DNA of 64,000 nt from Anodontia alba (GCA_964016985.1 OZ024835.1:59926714-59990713), one strand, 5' to 3'. Shown: positions 22,766-35,034, counted from the first letter of the stretch. Notes: a model not told the origin generated them from the letters alone. Translations and numbers: made by a program.

Positions 22766-23404
22766 TTTTGTTTTGTTTTGGTCGATTGTTTACAATCTAG
22801 CCATTGTATAAAAAAATCGCCAAAATTTTCTTAAGATTGTTGTCCACGCAATCATCATTATTCAATGTAATCAAATAGAAAGGTAGGCAATGACCAAGAA
22901 TCGATACAATTACCTAACACCTACATGTATCGTCCAGGACACCAAAGGGAAAGAATGACGCACTTAAAGCAACGGCACCACAATCAAAACATTACAAGCA
23001 GAAAGCTACTGTGTGAAATGCACAAAGTGTTTGCCTTTATATTCTCTTCTGTTTGAATACGCCTATCATGATATAAAACAAAACCCGCACGTTATTGCAT
23101 ATTTCCTGATCGGTGGAATCTAGTGGACGTCCTGCCCTACTTTTGTCTTCTAAGGAAGCTCTACTCCGTTTGAACCCGCAAATCCAGAATTTTACTGAGC
23201 ATATAATGGTGCAAAAGACAAGTATACATCGGTTAGTTCGCTATGTATTTCCATGCCGCGTTTTTCTTTCAAGAACAGGTAAGGAAAAAAATTCTACATT
23301 CCACTTTAGATGCAAGAAATGTTTTCAGTTTTATGTGTGTGTTCATTGCTCTCAAGAGTCGATACTTCTAGAATATATTTGTATTACTGGCCATGTTTAA
23401 TATA

Positions 23405-23545
23405 GGGATCAAACATGGTTTTTCATGCATTAACATTCGCCAGGTCCCGTGGGAGGTGTTGAAAACCGAGGCCGAAGGCCGCGGTCTTCAACACCTCCCA
23501 AGGGACCTGGCGAATGTTAATACATTGAAAACCATGTTTGATCGC
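23405..23545. repeat. long near-perfect palindrome, family N
   Basis: GATCAAACATGGTTTT, TTAACATTCGCCAGG and GGGAGGTGTTGAA on the left are mirrored by TTCAACACCTCCC, CCTGGCGAATGTTAA and AAAACCATGTTTGATC. The apex is GAGGCCGAAGGCC. Both flanks carry an inverted ATGCAAGAAATG...TTTCTTGCA phrase (23310 and 23590), so the symmetric unit may span about 23280-23690. No second copy in the window. Confidence 0.75.
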
Positions 23546-23819
23546 TATTATTGCATAAAAACTGAAAACATTTGCTACATTTCGCGTCATTTCTTGCAGC
23601 ATTTTGTTTCGCCTTTTCCCCGATGTCGCGCGAACGCTATTTTCCACGGACTACGCTCGTTCTAGGGCGGGGCAGTGCACATTTCGTGACGTTAGCAATT
23701 CTGTGGCCCCAGCATGAGCATATTGAAAGTTGCGTAGCCGTGCATTAACAGCGCGTGAATTGCCTTGTTAATACACGGCTTTTCGTCAGTTAATGCACGG
23801 CTGTTAATAACGTGCGACA

Positions 23820-24398
23820 CTACTTTTTATGCAAGAATATCCAATATCTTACCAATGAATGACTCGACACTGATATACTCTATTTCATACACTTAAAATC
23901 TGCATTACAATAACATATGTTAATCGTTGCCTTTTCGGTCGGTAAGACATCATTTGGACTGGTTACTTATTGATCCGTCCTCGAAGAACTTGACATTTTA
24001 TCAATGAACGAAGAAAAACACAACATTCATCAAGTACATATTTTATGTAATGACTGACCTAATTGGTCTGGGTAGTTGTAAGACTAGATGGGAATTCATA
24101 CAGTATATGACGACAAATGTATGAAGCAGCAGGTGCTGAACAAGCACTAACTGGCAAATTGTACAGCTTTTTTTCTAAGTAAATAAGTGCTAGAACTGAC
24201 TACAGTGAAACCTACAGCTGCTCAGAATGATTGACGAAGTCTTTACATAAGCCCATTTACCATACTAATTGTAATTTTCCAGGTATTTTCTCACGTTGTT
24301 GCAAATTTAGGTGAATAGATGCGTTTAAGTTTCTAAGTAGGCGACTCTGCCAGAATGTCTTTGTGGCTCTTCGAGGACATCTAGTATATTGTTTTATG
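23820..24398. other. no feature recognised
   Basis: Unremarkable AT-rich sequence. Confidence 0.4.
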
Positions 24399-24680
24399 CA
24401 TTACGAAAACAAGCCTATTCAAATACAAATACTGAAAATTTTACCACCAAAAAAATTGAAAAAAAAATCCAGATAAAAATACTGATATTTTTCATATTTC
24501 TGCTCAAAACATAGGTTGTTGGTACTCGTTAGAACCGTCTCGGTGGGGCGATTCTTCCGAGTACCCGTAATCTATGTTTCTGATAATAAGAAAAACAGGT
24601 TTACCCCTGTAAACCCCAGTTTTACTATATAAAAGTGGGGTTTAAGGGGGTCAACATTGTATAGGTATGTTTTCGTGATG
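24399..24680 (+). mobile_element. MITE family A, copy A13
   Basis: Two-ended with G on both sides. The core is diverged: apex CTCGGTGGGGCG, right arm ATTCTTCCGAGTACCCG. Confidence 0.88.
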
Positions 24681-24689
24681 GACTCCATT

Positions 24690-24775
24690 CTGAAAAGTGG
24701 TCGGCTCTAAAAGGAAAGAATCTGCTACAAAGGTGACTAAACTTCTTTCCTTTTAGACCGCTTTCAGAATGTGTT
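24690..24775. repeat. hairpin family K, diverged
   Basis: CATTCTGAAAAGTGGTC and AAAAGGAAAGAA pair with TTCTTTCCTTTTAGACCGC and TTTCAGAATG. Confidence 0.6.
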
Positions 24776-25009
24776 TGGCTTACATTGAAGCAAACAGAAA
24801 TCACAAATTTTGTCTCTCTTGGCGGAAATGGAAGAAAATCTACTAATGTATCCATATGCGCATCGCTCTTTACGCACACTACGCATGTGCGTAACATGTG
24901 TAAGAAAAAATAATATTTGCAATGAAGAAACATGAACTAACATAAAATATTTTGCTACTTTACCATAACGGCTGCTCTTAAAGGAAAATATTCACCGTTT
25001 TCGAAATAG

Positions 25010-25085
25010 GGACTACTCTTAAAGGAAAGAATTTGCTCCCTCTGGGAGCAAATTCTTTCCTTTAAGAGTAACCCCTATTTTTGAA
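25010..25085. repeat. hairpin family K
   Basis: Near-perfect stem AAAGGAAAGAATTTGCTCCC / GGGAGCAAATTCTTTCCTTT with four-base apex TCTG; outer arms AATAGGGACTACTCTT and AAGAGTAACCCCTATT. Confidence 0.8.
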
Positions 25086-25094
25086 GCCAGTGTA

Positions 25095-26269
25095 AATGTT
25101 TCAAGATTTGCAACAAATGTCATCAGCTACGTTTTCTCACGTTGTGGCTCAACCTTATCTTGTTGTTTGAAAGTATTCGTAAGCCTCTTAAGTTACATTT
25201 TGCTTTGTCAGCGAAAGACAGTGTCGCATATGTAGGCATCCCTCACATGTAAAACGAGTTAAACCTTAAAACCAATAAAAATAATGACAATGGAATTCGA
25301 CCGCGACACGTAGGTCATGGTCGCAATATTATAGCATAGGGTTCGAGTCTCTGGTAGTGGGAAGTGCATGCTTGGTTTGTTCTGCACCACACGGAGTGGT
25401 ACACAAATGGCAATGTCGCTGGTTCTTGAGATACCGGCCAGTGTCGTAATCTAATACTGCAGTTTTTTAATCCCTGTTAGACTATGTATGTCAGGTTAAA
25501 TTATTATAGGCCATGCAGTAGCCTAGCTACTAGGCCAATATATAAGTATGTTTGTCACTTTTTGTTTACTTATTTTTTTTTTATTTTTTTTTTCATTGAC
25601 ATTCTACTTTTTGAGTCAATGTTTAGCTAGTCTATGGGTGAACTTTTCTTCTGTGGTTGTCTCTGAAATATATTAGAAATCCAGACCATATTATCTGTAG
25701 ACTAGCCACAGAGCTCAATAAGCCAAAAAATATATATGTATATTTCTAAGCCTTGGGCAAGGCTAGCCATGCAGGTGATAAGAAACCTTAACGCAAAGGC
25801 TGACGACAGAATTAGTCATCCGACAATGAAATATAGGTCAGGGACCTAAAATAACCCTGAGGTACATATGTAGTTCATGTTAGGGAGAAAGGAGAAAGCA
25901 CATGCCATGTTAGATGAATGTAGGTGTCACATTAATTGGAAACAGTGTTAAACATTAGGATTAACATTACAAAATTGTGGCAGCGTCTTTAGACCGTGGA
26001 AAATTTATGAGTGTCATCAAATGTACAAATGTTCTGCACTGTTTTAGCCCATGCTGGAGGGAAGTGATTTTTACAATTTATACTTATTTAGAATTTGACC
26101 TGAACGCTAGGGTTGACAAACAACATAAAACAAGTTTGATTATGTTACGTTTTTAAAGACTTTATGTTGTATAGAAGACACTGGCTGCAAACACGAAATA
26201 CAAACGAGTTAGAAGCAGACCAAGATTTCTTACAGATCACGCATGCGTTAAGTTAAATCTTAATGAAAA
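25095..26269. other. no feature recognised
   Basis: Largest stretch here besides 15.7-16.9 kb without a recognised repeat. A GGTTCGAGTCT motif at 25341 resembles a B box, but no A box or tRNA fold goes with it. Short T and TA runs near 25570 and 25730. Confidence 0.4.
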
Positions 26270-26600
26270 TACAGTCGACTCTCGTTATCTCGACCTCGCT
26301 TATCTCGAATAACCGCTTATCTCGAAGTGAAAATCTGGTCCCTGCTCTAACATGGAAATCCTAAAACAGGTATCAAAATATTATGGAAAAGAGGAGAAAT
26401 TGCTCCTAAGGAGCAATTTCTCCTCTTTTCCACAATATTTTCAATATATCGCTTAACTTCAGGAGTCAAACTACATATTCATTTATCAAATGTGGTTGTT
26501 CAATTTCATGTTTTCGTCAATTCCGCAAATCTGATATGTGGAGGTACGGACATCTCGAAGTATACCAGAGAGTCCCATGGACTTCGAGATAACGAATGTA
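26270..26600. mobile_element. pogo/Tigger-like MITE family B, complete
   Basis: Begins TACAGTCGACTCTCGTTATC and ends CTTCGAGATAACGAATGTA. The centre pairs AATATTATGGAAAAGAGGAG and onward with CTCCTCTTTTCCACAATATT, apex TTGCTCCTAAGGAGCAA. The CTCGTTATCTCGA terminus with TA edges is typical of pogo/Tigger non-autonomous copies. Confidence 0.85.
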
Positions 26601-27134
26601 TATTGAAATATGAAACCTTCAGCCTTTGCTCCGGTTATTTATTGATGCGGTGAAAAAAAAAAGGAGGAATAGTTCTCTTCGAACGTTTAGAGAGGAGACA
26701 TGTATATTGTATATAGGATATGTCTGCAGCTTGTTAACTATGGTAATCAAGTGCCAGGAAGCTGCATTCAGTATAACAAATAAATAAAGTAGTTAGCAGA
26801 GGATATTACCCCTCGAAAACTGTCAAGTCCTGCTACCAGAAATTATTTTACCGTCCCAAACATGTGGGAGAATTCACATCCGCAGTAATTTCGTATGACG
26901 AGATAAGTACAGACAACTGAGACAAATTACAGTATAAACACACATTCATTTCTCACAAAAGTTTCCTTTCCTGGGATCGTTTCCTCTTTATTAGCAAATG
27001 TGGAAGGGACCGGTTCACGTAAGATCTATTGCGGTCAGATATTATCGTCTGACATAAAGATAGAAACGATTTCTTCTAGAGAATTAATGAACGTTGCGAC
27101 TTTTTTTCCTGTATACCCATTTATTACTGTACAC

Positions 27135-27412
27135 CATTACGAAAACTCGCCTATATAAGTATATAGAAAATTTCACCACCAAAAAACTGAAAATTTTCAG
27201 ATAAAAACTCTGATACTTTTTATATTTCTGCTCAAAACATAGATTGTGGGTACTCGTTAGAACCGCCTCAGCGAGGCGGTTCTAACGAGTACCCACAATC
27301 TATGTTTTTGAGCAGAAATAAGAAAAATATGTATACCCCTGTAAACCCCAGTTTTATTATATAAAAGTGGGGTTTAAGGGGGTCAAAATTATATAGGCAT
27401 GTTTTCATGATG
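27135..27412 (+). mobile_element. MITE family A, copy A14
   Basis: Nearly canonical; apex CCTCAGCGAGG; right end TTTTCATGATG; base C on both sides. Confidence 0.92.
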
Positions 27413-27736
27413 CAGACTGCAGATATAAAAACGTCGTATAACTACACAGATCTGGACAGCCTAAGACGAGAAACCGAAGTCATATACTCGTACTCAGATT
27501 TCAAAATGACGAATATACTTGGTAAGCATACAAGACTGCTTTGAACTCCTCTCATGATAAGGGTACACAGTCCAAAATACTTAGGGTGAGGGATCATAAA
27601 GGTTGGGTGGGGGGAGGGGGGTTACGTACGGCTGAGTAAGTCCTCGGCTTCGATCGGACACCTACAACAATATATATCATTTGGCAAATCACAAATAATT
27701 TAGCCAGCGCACAAAACCTTCAGTAAGACTTGTGCA

Positions 27737-27795
27737 ACCAGCGAAGACACAGACCAGCCTGCGCATGCACGCAGTCTTATCAGAGTCTTCGCTGA
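27737..27795. repeat. hairpin family J
   Basis: CCAGCGAAGACACAGACCAG against CTTATCAGAGTCTTCGCTG around TGCGCATGCACGCA. Confidence 0.6.
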
Positions 27796-27947
27796 TTGCA
27801 TGTGCTTTCTACAGCCTCAACGCTACATGAAGAGGGATAAACAAGAACTGTTGCCATACTTGGTGTATGTACAGGCTGATCTGAGTATCTGCGGGGTCAC
27901 ACAAGTCTTATTGTAGGTTTTTGTCCTGCTCTGGCTGTTTGTTGAAA

Positions 27948-28287
27948 TACATTGACTCTCTTTATATCGAAGTCCAATGGCCTCTCTAATATACATTTAG
28001 TACTTCGAGATATCCGTACCTCGACATATCAGATTTGCAGAATCGAGGAAAAATAAATCGCACACTACATTTCGCAAATGAGTATGTAACTTGACTCCTA
28101 AATTTAGATATATTGAAAATATTGTCAAAAAGAGGAGACATTGCTCCTGAGGAGCAATTTCTCCTCTTTTCAACAATATTTTGTTACCTGTTGTTAGATC
28201 TTCGTGTTTAAACAGGAACCATTTTTCACTTAGAAATGAGCGGTTATTGGAGGTAAGCGAAATCGAGACAACGAGGTTTGACTGTAT
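27948..28287. mobile_element. pogo/Tigger-like MITE family B, inverted copy
   Basis: Runs from TACATTGACTCTCTTTATAT to ACGAGGTTTGACTGTA. The asymmetric block with GCAAATGAGTATGTAACTTG lies left of the hairpin here and right of it in the 26270 copy, so the copies are in opposite orientation. Confidence 0.83.
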
Positions 28288-28364
28288 TGCTAAACAAGTG
28301 AATTACTTTTTAGCGTGCTGTGTAATAATATAACCAGACGGCATTTTGTCTTAATTTTTCCACA

Positions 28365-28412
28365 ACACAGCGGCTTTGACATTTCAAGCAAACTGTCTCC
28401 TAAGGAGTCGTC
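28365..28412. repeat. family L, left half
   Basis: GGCTTTGACATTTCAAGCAAACTGTCTCC pattern (split: TTTGACATTTCAAGC then AAACTGTCTCCTAAGG) without the right arm. Confidence 0.5.
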
Positions 28413-28722
28413 TCTTGGCGCAGATGCAATCTTATAGGTAATACTGAGCCCCATTTCATATGTTAATACGATTAGTTGGAGAGTTACACTAGAAAGTAGA
28501 AATCCGTCATTACTGAAAAAAAGAAAACAGTCCGATATAATTCTTTTGGCCGCGTCAAGCGAAAAAGTGCTTCGTACATGCGCAAAATGTGCGGATTCAC
28601 ATATTCCTGCGCATCCGCAAGGTCTCACCCGGACATCTGCTCTTTACTGATACATTCTATAGTATAAATGATTCAGGCAGCGAACAGTAAAGGCACTGAT
28701 GAGACTGCGCGTATGTTCCGAA

Positions 28723-28961
28723 CATTACGAAAACAAAACTATTCAAATAAATTGAAAATTTTACAACCTAAAAGGGAAAATTTTCAGATAGAAATTCTGA
28801 TATTTTCATATTCCTGCCGGCGAGGCGGTTCTAACGAGTACCCACAATCTATGTTTTTGAGCCAAATAAGAAAAATAATGTATACCCCTGTAAACCCCAG
28901 TTTTACTATATAAAAGTGGGGTTTAAGGGGGTCAAAATTATATAGGCACGTTTTTGTAATG
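28723..28961 (+). mobile_element. MITE family A, copy A15, left hairpin arm deleted
   Basis: Both termini remain and the flanking base is A on both sides, but the sequence jumps from TATTCCTGC straight to CGGCGAGGCGG. The entire left arm of the central hairpin is lost and the right arm is intact. Confidence 0.9.
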
Positions 28962-29206
28962 AGGCACATTTTCGCGTACGCGACGTTTGATGGATGAGGT
29001 TTTAGTTGTTTTCTCTATAAGCAGGCACGCAGACAAAATCTAGCCTGCCAAATTGTGCAGCAATAAGTTCTCAAACATTCATGCCAATTTCTTTATCAAC
29101 AATGTTTCTTCAGGATTAGTCGCTGCCACAATGCCTTCAACATTGGCAATAAGAAAGCCTGTTATGAAGATTCTGGTTTTTTATAACACATTACCCTTTA
29201 ACCTTT

Positions 29207-29452
29207 ACCACTTTCTGGGCTAGGTCAGCAGACGACAAATTGGTGATATTTTTCTTATTTTTTTTTCCTAGAAAACAGGATTTAACATTTCCCACAAACT
29301 GTACAGGATTTGACATTTCCCGCAAATTGCTTCCGCTCTAGTGGAGACAATTTGCAGGAAATGTCAAATCCTGTTTTCTGAAAAGAAAATAAGAAAAATA
29401 TCTCACCATGTCTTCTGCTAAATATTTTACCCAGAGTGCTAAGCGTTTAAGG
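29207..29452. repeat. long palindrome, family L, best copy
   Basis: CTTTACCACTTTCTGGGC, AACAGGATTT and TGACATTTCCCGCAAATTG on the left are answered by CAATTTGCAGGAAATGTCA and AAATCCTGTTTTC, ending TACCCAGAGTGCTAAGCG. The ACAGGATTTGACATTTCCC block occurs twice in the left arm (29275 and 29310). Confidence 0.7.
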
Positions 29453-29661
29453 CCAGACATTCTTAATGAGCACGAACGTTTTGAACAAGAACCCGTTATA
29501 TTTCTGCAAAGGATTTATTATGGTTTTAGTGCCAGTTCCTTTGGAGCCGCGCGAATGAAACCGCACTTACACTTATGATTTAAATTTTGTCATAGAGTGC
29601 GTGAAAAGCTACCGGCCATAAAAACGTCCATACGTGCTTCATCATAGCGCATTCTGATATC

Positions 29662-29939
29662 CATTACGAAAACACGCCAATTCAAATATATAGAAAATTT
29701 CACCTCCAAAACCTGAAAATTTTCAGATAAAAATCTCTGATATTTTTCATATGTCTGCTCAAAACATAGATAGTGGGTACTCGTAAGAACCGCCTCGGCG
29801 AGGCGGTTCTAACGAGTACCCACAATCTATGTTTTGAGCAGAAATAAGAAAAATAATGTATACCCCTGTAAACCCCATTTTTACTATATAAAAGTGGGGT
29901 TTAAGGGGGTCAGTATTATATAGGCGTGTTTTCGTGATG
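29662..29939 (+). mobile_element. MITE family A, copy A16
   Basis: Nearly canonical; apex CCTCGGCGAGG; flanking bases C and G. Confidence 0.91.
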
Positions 29940-30009
29940 GATGGATGAGTTACAAATCGAGTTCCGTTCATGCCGGTGCTGAGGTGTGTGTGTGTGCACC
30001 CCTGCAAAC

Positions 30010-30379
30010 TACAGTCGGACTACAATGGCTCGAACATCTTTGGGACCATGGAAATTTGTTCGAGACATGGGTAGTTCGAGCCACAGAAGATTAATCATAG
30101 CGCCAGGTCAGGCAAATGAGAATAGGATTTAGGAATGTCTTTTCCATCTTCTATATGATAATGTTATGTTAAGTGTACTCATTAGAATCGCCTCGATGAG
30201 GCGATTCTAATGAGTACACACAACATAAACGTTCATGATAAAACAAGAAATCTTCCCAAAAATATCCTAAATATTTGTTTTCTTGAGCTGTCGGAAGAAT
30301 TTCCTGGGGGCTCAAAACCGAGTTCGAATCATCCACGGTACACGAGCCATTCGTGCTTGAGCCATTAAGGTTTTCTGTA
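30010..30379. mobile_element. pogo-like MITE family D, complete
   Basis: TACAGTCGGACTACAATGGC at the left and GAGCCATTAAGGTTTTCTGTA at the right. Centre: GTGTACTCATTAGAATCGCC paired with its complement around TCGATGA, the same hairpin core as families A and C. The terminal TACAGT type matches the other pogo-like families. Non-coding. Confidence 0.82.
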
Positions 30380-30404
30380 CATTGCTGCCATATGACTGGT
30401 CTTA

Positions 30405-30660
30405 ATGAAACAACAACTCCGATTGTCGTTCCTTTCTGTGTCCGATGTTTCCAATGACAACCTGTTTTTAGATTTTATTTGATTTCACTGCAGCTGGTGC
30501 CGTGTGGTGAGCATAAATCTCCCTTACTTCTTCAAAGTGCAGTTTGTATTTTTTTGTGATCATTATACCCATTCCGTTATCTTGGAAAATCGATTTAAGT
30601 GCTTGGGAGAGGTTCGGGGCGCATGCAGCACTCCGAACTACAATCTTGACATATGGTGTG
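30405..30660 (+). repeat. dispersed repeat, Y module (uninterrupted)
   Basis: Matches 48775-48862 joined to 49135-49290: GATTGTCGTTCCTTTCTGTG, CAATGACAACCTG, TTCACTGCAGCTGG, then ATTCCGTTATCTTGGAAAATC. It provides the empty counterpart of the A30 insertion. The 102-codon frame here is within this repeat. Confidence 0.65.
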
Positions 30661-30688
30661 TCTCAATGAGACTGACACTTATATTTTC

Positions 30689-31241
30689 CATCACAAAAAC
30701 ATACTTATATAATTTTAACCTCCTTAAACCCCACTTTTATATAGTAAAATTTAGGTTCATTATGAAAATACGCCTATTCAAATATATTAAGAATTTTACC
30801 ACCAAAAAATGAAAATTTTCAGATGAGAAATTCTGATATTTGTTCTTATTTCTGCTCAAAACATAGATTGTAGGTACTCATTAGAACCGCCTCGATGAGG
30901 CGGTTCTAACGAATACCCACAATCTATGTTTTTGAGCAGAAATAAGAAAAATAATGTATACCCCTGTAAACCCCATTTGTCTTATATAAAAGTGGGGTTT
31001 AAGGGGGTCAAAATTATATAGGCATGTTTTCGTGATGTACAGGGTATACATTATTTTTTTTATTTCTGCACAAAAACATAGACTGTGGGTACCCTTTAGA
31101 ACCGCTTGGCGAGGCGGTTCTAACGAATACTACCATCTATGTTTTGAGTAGAAATATAAAAAATATCGAAATTTTTATCTGAAAACTTTCAGTTTTTGTG
31201 TTGAAATTTTCGATAAATTTGAAAAGGGTGTTTTCGTAATG
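30689..31241 (-). mobile_element. MITE family A, copy A17 outer, split by A18
   Basis: The left part is 30689-30757 (CATCACAAAAACATAC to AAATTTAGGTT); the right part is 31038-31241 (TACAGGGTATACATT to TTTTCGTAATG). Joined, they give one complete reverse copy with C on each outer side. Its hairpin is degraded (GCTTGGCGAGGCGG). Confidence 0.9.
30758..31037 (+). mobile_element. MITE family A, copy A18 inner, nested in A17
   Basis: Complete plus copy with apex CCTCGATGAGG, inserted in the GGTTTACAGG part of A17's own right-hand hairpin. The junctions read GGTT / TACAGG, so nothing of the target is lost. Confidence 0.92.
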
Positions 31242-31534
31242 CGTTCTTTTATGTTTTCTGAATTTTCAAGGGCAACTTTTTAGGACTTATTAGGCTTTTG
31301 CATAAGGATGGATGGGTCTGTCTCGAGGTCTTCATTATACCTGTACAAAAAAAAAAGTGCATTTATAAGTCGACCTGCAAGCTCGGGACTGTCCCAATCC
31401 TGTTTTTGTGTGACTACTAACTTACTCTGTCCTTAAATCACCAGATCTCTAGATGAAAACAGTGATATTTCCTTTTTTTCCACAGAAGACATATGAATGA
31501 AAAGGAGTGCAATTGAATAAACTTCCAAAAATAT

Positions 31535-31870
31535 TAGTGAATATAACCAGGAAGTGCCATAATCACGAAGCTCAGCCCTCCCGAGGCACCAACAGAAGGA
31601 GAGAGGAGAAATTAATATTTACTAAACAAACTCCACATATGAAGCATCGGACGCATAGAAAAAGAAGAACTGCAACAGAGGAACCGTCTTGGAATGGTCA
31701 GCAGGAAACCTACTTGTGGGGTGGGCGGCTTAAATCAGTTTTACTCACGCAAAACCTCTTATTTTCTATGCAAAACAAGAAAAAGGATGCAGTTTTAATG
31801 AACTACGCCTTTATACATAGTCGGCAGGGTAAGGTTAAAGCTTTAAATTTCTGAACCACTGTAGTGTCCT
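31535..31870 (+). repeat. dispersed repeat, Z module
   Basis: Shares ATCACGAAGCTCAGCCCTCC, CACCAACAGAAGGAGAGAGG, a GGAACCGTCTTGGAATGGTC phrase and a TCAGTTTTACTCACGCAAA end with copies at 35262, 38150, 42290, 45033 and 48530. The 115-codon frame is an accident of this repeat, since the other copies are broken in all frames. Confidence 0.72.
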
Positions 31871-32039
31871 AAATTTTTAACACATCAGTTTTACAACCTT
31901 ATGGTGTGTCTTATATTGCTGGATAAATGAGTTGTAGCAAACAGTGCTGGATAAGCAAAATTGCTGGATAAGTAGCAAACAGTGTATATCATGACCAGAC
32001 ACTGCATTCAGCTTTTTAATGAAGCACATCTGTCCGCGT

Positions 32040-32300
32040 ACTTACATGCCTATTCAAATATATTGAAAATTTCACTACCAAAAAATGAAAGTTTTCAGAT
32101 AAAAAAAAAACTCAGATTTTTTCATATTTCTGCTCAAAACATAGATTGTGGTACTCGGCGAGGCGGTTCTAGCGAGTACCACAATCTATGTTTTTGAGCA
32201 AAAGTAAGAAAAAATAATATATACTCCTGTAAACTCCAGTTTTACAGTATAAAAATGGGGTTTAAGGGGGTCAAAATTATATAGGCATGTTTTCGTGATG
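32040..32300 (+). mobile_element. MITE family A, copy A19, 5' end eroded
   Basis: The first bases of the terminus are lost (TTACATGCCTATTC). The hairpin is shortened at GGTACTCGGCGAGGCGG, so the left arm near the apex is missing. The right terminus CGTGATG is intact and abuts a SINE tail. Confidence 0.87.
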
Positions 32301-32432
32301 GTGCACAATACTGGTTAATCTCTTAGAGGACAAAGCTTACCCAGTAAAAGTGTGGTTAGGTAAACTGACCGCGCTCGATATTACCCCACTGCGTTGACTG
32401 GACCGTAAAACCTCAACACAAACAAACAAACT
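32301..32432 (+). mobile_element. SINE 3' fragment
   Basis: Begins GTGCACAATACTGGTTAAT, equivalent to 41518 onward in the full copy, and ends in the CAAACAAACAAAC tail. The head and upper body are absent; the break is exactly at the A19 end. Confidence 0.85.
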
Positions 32433-32436
32433 TTAA

Positions 32437-32903
<467 letters not shown>

Positions 32904-33147
32904 GTAAAAATAGTGTTATAATCGTGTTTGCTTATCGAGGTATGCACCTGTCCTCCTATAGTCGACAGAACGTTGAACTCGCAGAGCTGTCAGTAGCTGC
33001 GACCATTTGTGAATCGATCAGCAGGTAAAATAGGATTCAATTCTTAACCATTAAAACGCTAAGAAAACCTGCATCTGAAAATGTCGTCTGTTTATGTCGT
33101 CTGCAGAATATTCTTGCAAAGTTTTCAAATCCTTTTTTGCATACAGA

Positions 33148-33213
33148 CAAACAGTGTGGACCCAGATCAGACTGCTCCTAAAGGAGCAGTCTGATCTGGG
33201 TCCACACTGTTTG
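33148..33213. repeat. perfect 66-bp hairpin, family I
   Basis: CAAACAGTGTGGACCCAGAT pairs base for base with ATCTGGGTCCACACTGTTTG. The apex is CTGCTCCTAAAGGAGCAG, unlike the GCCGC/GCGGC apex of other I copies. Confidence 0.85.
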
Positions 33214-33299
33214 CAGAAATGACTTTTAAAATCACAAACAGATGACAAAGCAGACGACAATTGTTGTGATTGGCAGTTTAAGGGTTAAGTTTGTAGAGC

Positions 33300-33890
33300 C
33301 ATGTTTTGTTAGATCAATGGCATGCTCAGTACATGCAGCGAATGTGATCGCTTTATCAAATTGAATTCTATACTATTTTTCGATTCATAGTGATATATAA
33401 ACTGTGATGAATTTGCTCATTGAAACGCATCTACTGGAAACAAAACAGCGACACACCTTAACCTTGCGATAGCATTTCTAACTGACTTTGATATAATTAT
33501 AACGTTATTAACTTTTCCTGCTTAAAACAATAACTCATGCAGACATTGTGAGGTGGGTTTGAGAAAGCTAATTATAGATTAATCTTAAATCGTTCAAGCA
33601 ACGTTGCACATGAAAAGTGGACCTTGCAGCACATCAAACAAGAAATACACTAAAAGCCTCCTCGGATATATGTATCATAGAATTAGGGAAAATTCATAAA
33701 GTAACATGTGCACAACCAAAGTACCGATGAGTCTGCGCTATCGCTGTCTGGTCAAGGCGTTCAACGTTCGCTTACAGAATTAATGAATGAATGTAGAACA
33801 CGTCGGTGTAAAGGGAACGCCCTGATCCGACCTTCCCTGAAGCACCTTAATGATCCTATTCGCACGTGGCGACAGCCATGTAGAAAGTAC
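33300..33890. other. no feature recognised
   Basis: Apart from a weak family J-like phrase at 33710-33850, nothing supported. Confidence 0.4.
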
Positions 33891-33893
33891 ATG

Positions 33894-34106
33894 TACAGTT
33901 CCGTAAAACCTGTGTAAGACAGCCACCTTTGAAATTAAACTTAGTGGTTGATGTGGAAAGATGGTTGTCTTATAAAGGTACATGTCATGTAATTTCGCTA
34001 GCAAAATTACATGACATGTACCCTTATAAGACAGACGCTTTTTCCACATCAACCACTATTTAAAAGTCAGTCTCGAAGGTGGCTCTCTTACATAGGTTTT
34101 ACTGTA
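33894..34106. mobile_element. pogo-like palindromic MITE family E, second copy
   Basis: As 22403, with a four-base insertion after TACAGT at the left end and centre AATTTCGCTAGCAAAATT. The unpaired bases differ between the two copies (GCTTTTAAATAG left in one, right in the other), so they lie in opposite orientation. Confidence 0.85.
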
Positions 34107-34230
34107 TTGGTAAACGGAAAGGACAGCGTTGGTGTACAACCTTTTCTGTACCTTGATTTTTGAAGAAGTACATTTTAACGTACGTATTCGGACACCTTAA
34201 CTGCACACATTACTTAAACTAAACTTTGAA

Positions 34231-34527
34231 TACACCACAACCTCTTTATAACACTAATGTTGGGATCCATTGCATAAACCGTGTTAGATAAGCAACCGTG
34301 TTATATCCAAACAAAAATATATAGATTATATTGAAAAGTGATAATTTATGGTCATTTTTTCAATATAATCTATACGTTTTTGGGATCACAAAAATGTATA
34401 GATTTAAATATATACATAAATGGTCATTTTTCAATATAATCTATACATTTTTGGGATCCATCTTTGAACCGTGTTATATTCAAATCTGTGTTACAACGAA
34501 CCGTGCAATAAAGAGATTGTAGTGTAT
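34231..34527. mobile_element. pogo-like MITE family F
   Basis: TACACCACAACCTCTTTATA at the left and TAAAGAGATTGTAGTGTA at the right with TA edges. Inside, CAATATAATCTATACGTTTT and its inverse alternate three times (34321, 34370, 34430), giving two overlapping hairpins. Confidence 0.75.
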
Positions 34528-34659
34528 TTCCATTATAATTGCTGCCGTGTTTAACAGCAGCTGAACAATTGACAAATAGCGTAGACTCTAATCAGATGTG
34601 GCATCTGTGTCTATACTGTTTACTTTTGCCTGTCTGTCCCAACAGTTAAGGTATATACG

Positions 34660-35034
34660 GTATTTTATAAAGCTTGTTTTCCCTTGGATAGTCATTTAAA
34701 TATCCTGTGCTCCCATCCTGTGTTTGTGCTGTGAGGTTTCTTATCTGAAATCTTATGATGCAGCACAGGAAACTGATCACATGGTGTAGAAAATCTGAAG
34801 CCCAATATACTCGGTTTTCATAACAATACGATTTTTATGAAAACCGGTGAAGGGCAATAAAAGAAGGTTTATAAAAAATACTACAAGACTACCGTAATTA
34901 CATTACAATTTGGACTGTCTGTTTGCCGACAAGGTAGAAATAATACGACAAGGTAGAAATAATACATGGATTAATCAAAGCACTGACAGTACTGGTGGGT
35001 GATCGTCTTTAATCTCTGCACTGTTTGCCAATGT
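34660..35034. other. no feature recognised
   Basis: A direct ACAAGGTAGAAATAATAC duplication at 34929-34966 is the only structure noticed. Confidence 0.4.

Noticed and set aside
25335..25355. GGTTCGAGTCT as a tRNA B box
   Set aside because: No A box at the proper distance and no cloverleaf can be formed from the flanks.
31507..31854. 115-codon open frame as a gene
   Set aside because: It lies wholly in the dispersed Z repeat; homologous copies at 35262, 42290 and 48530 are disrupted in the same frame.
33148..33213. microRNA precursor or intrinsic terminator
   Set aside because: A perfect 66-bp stem without bulges, belonging to a dispersed hairpin family; pri-miRNA stems are imperfect, and bacterial terminators do not apply here.
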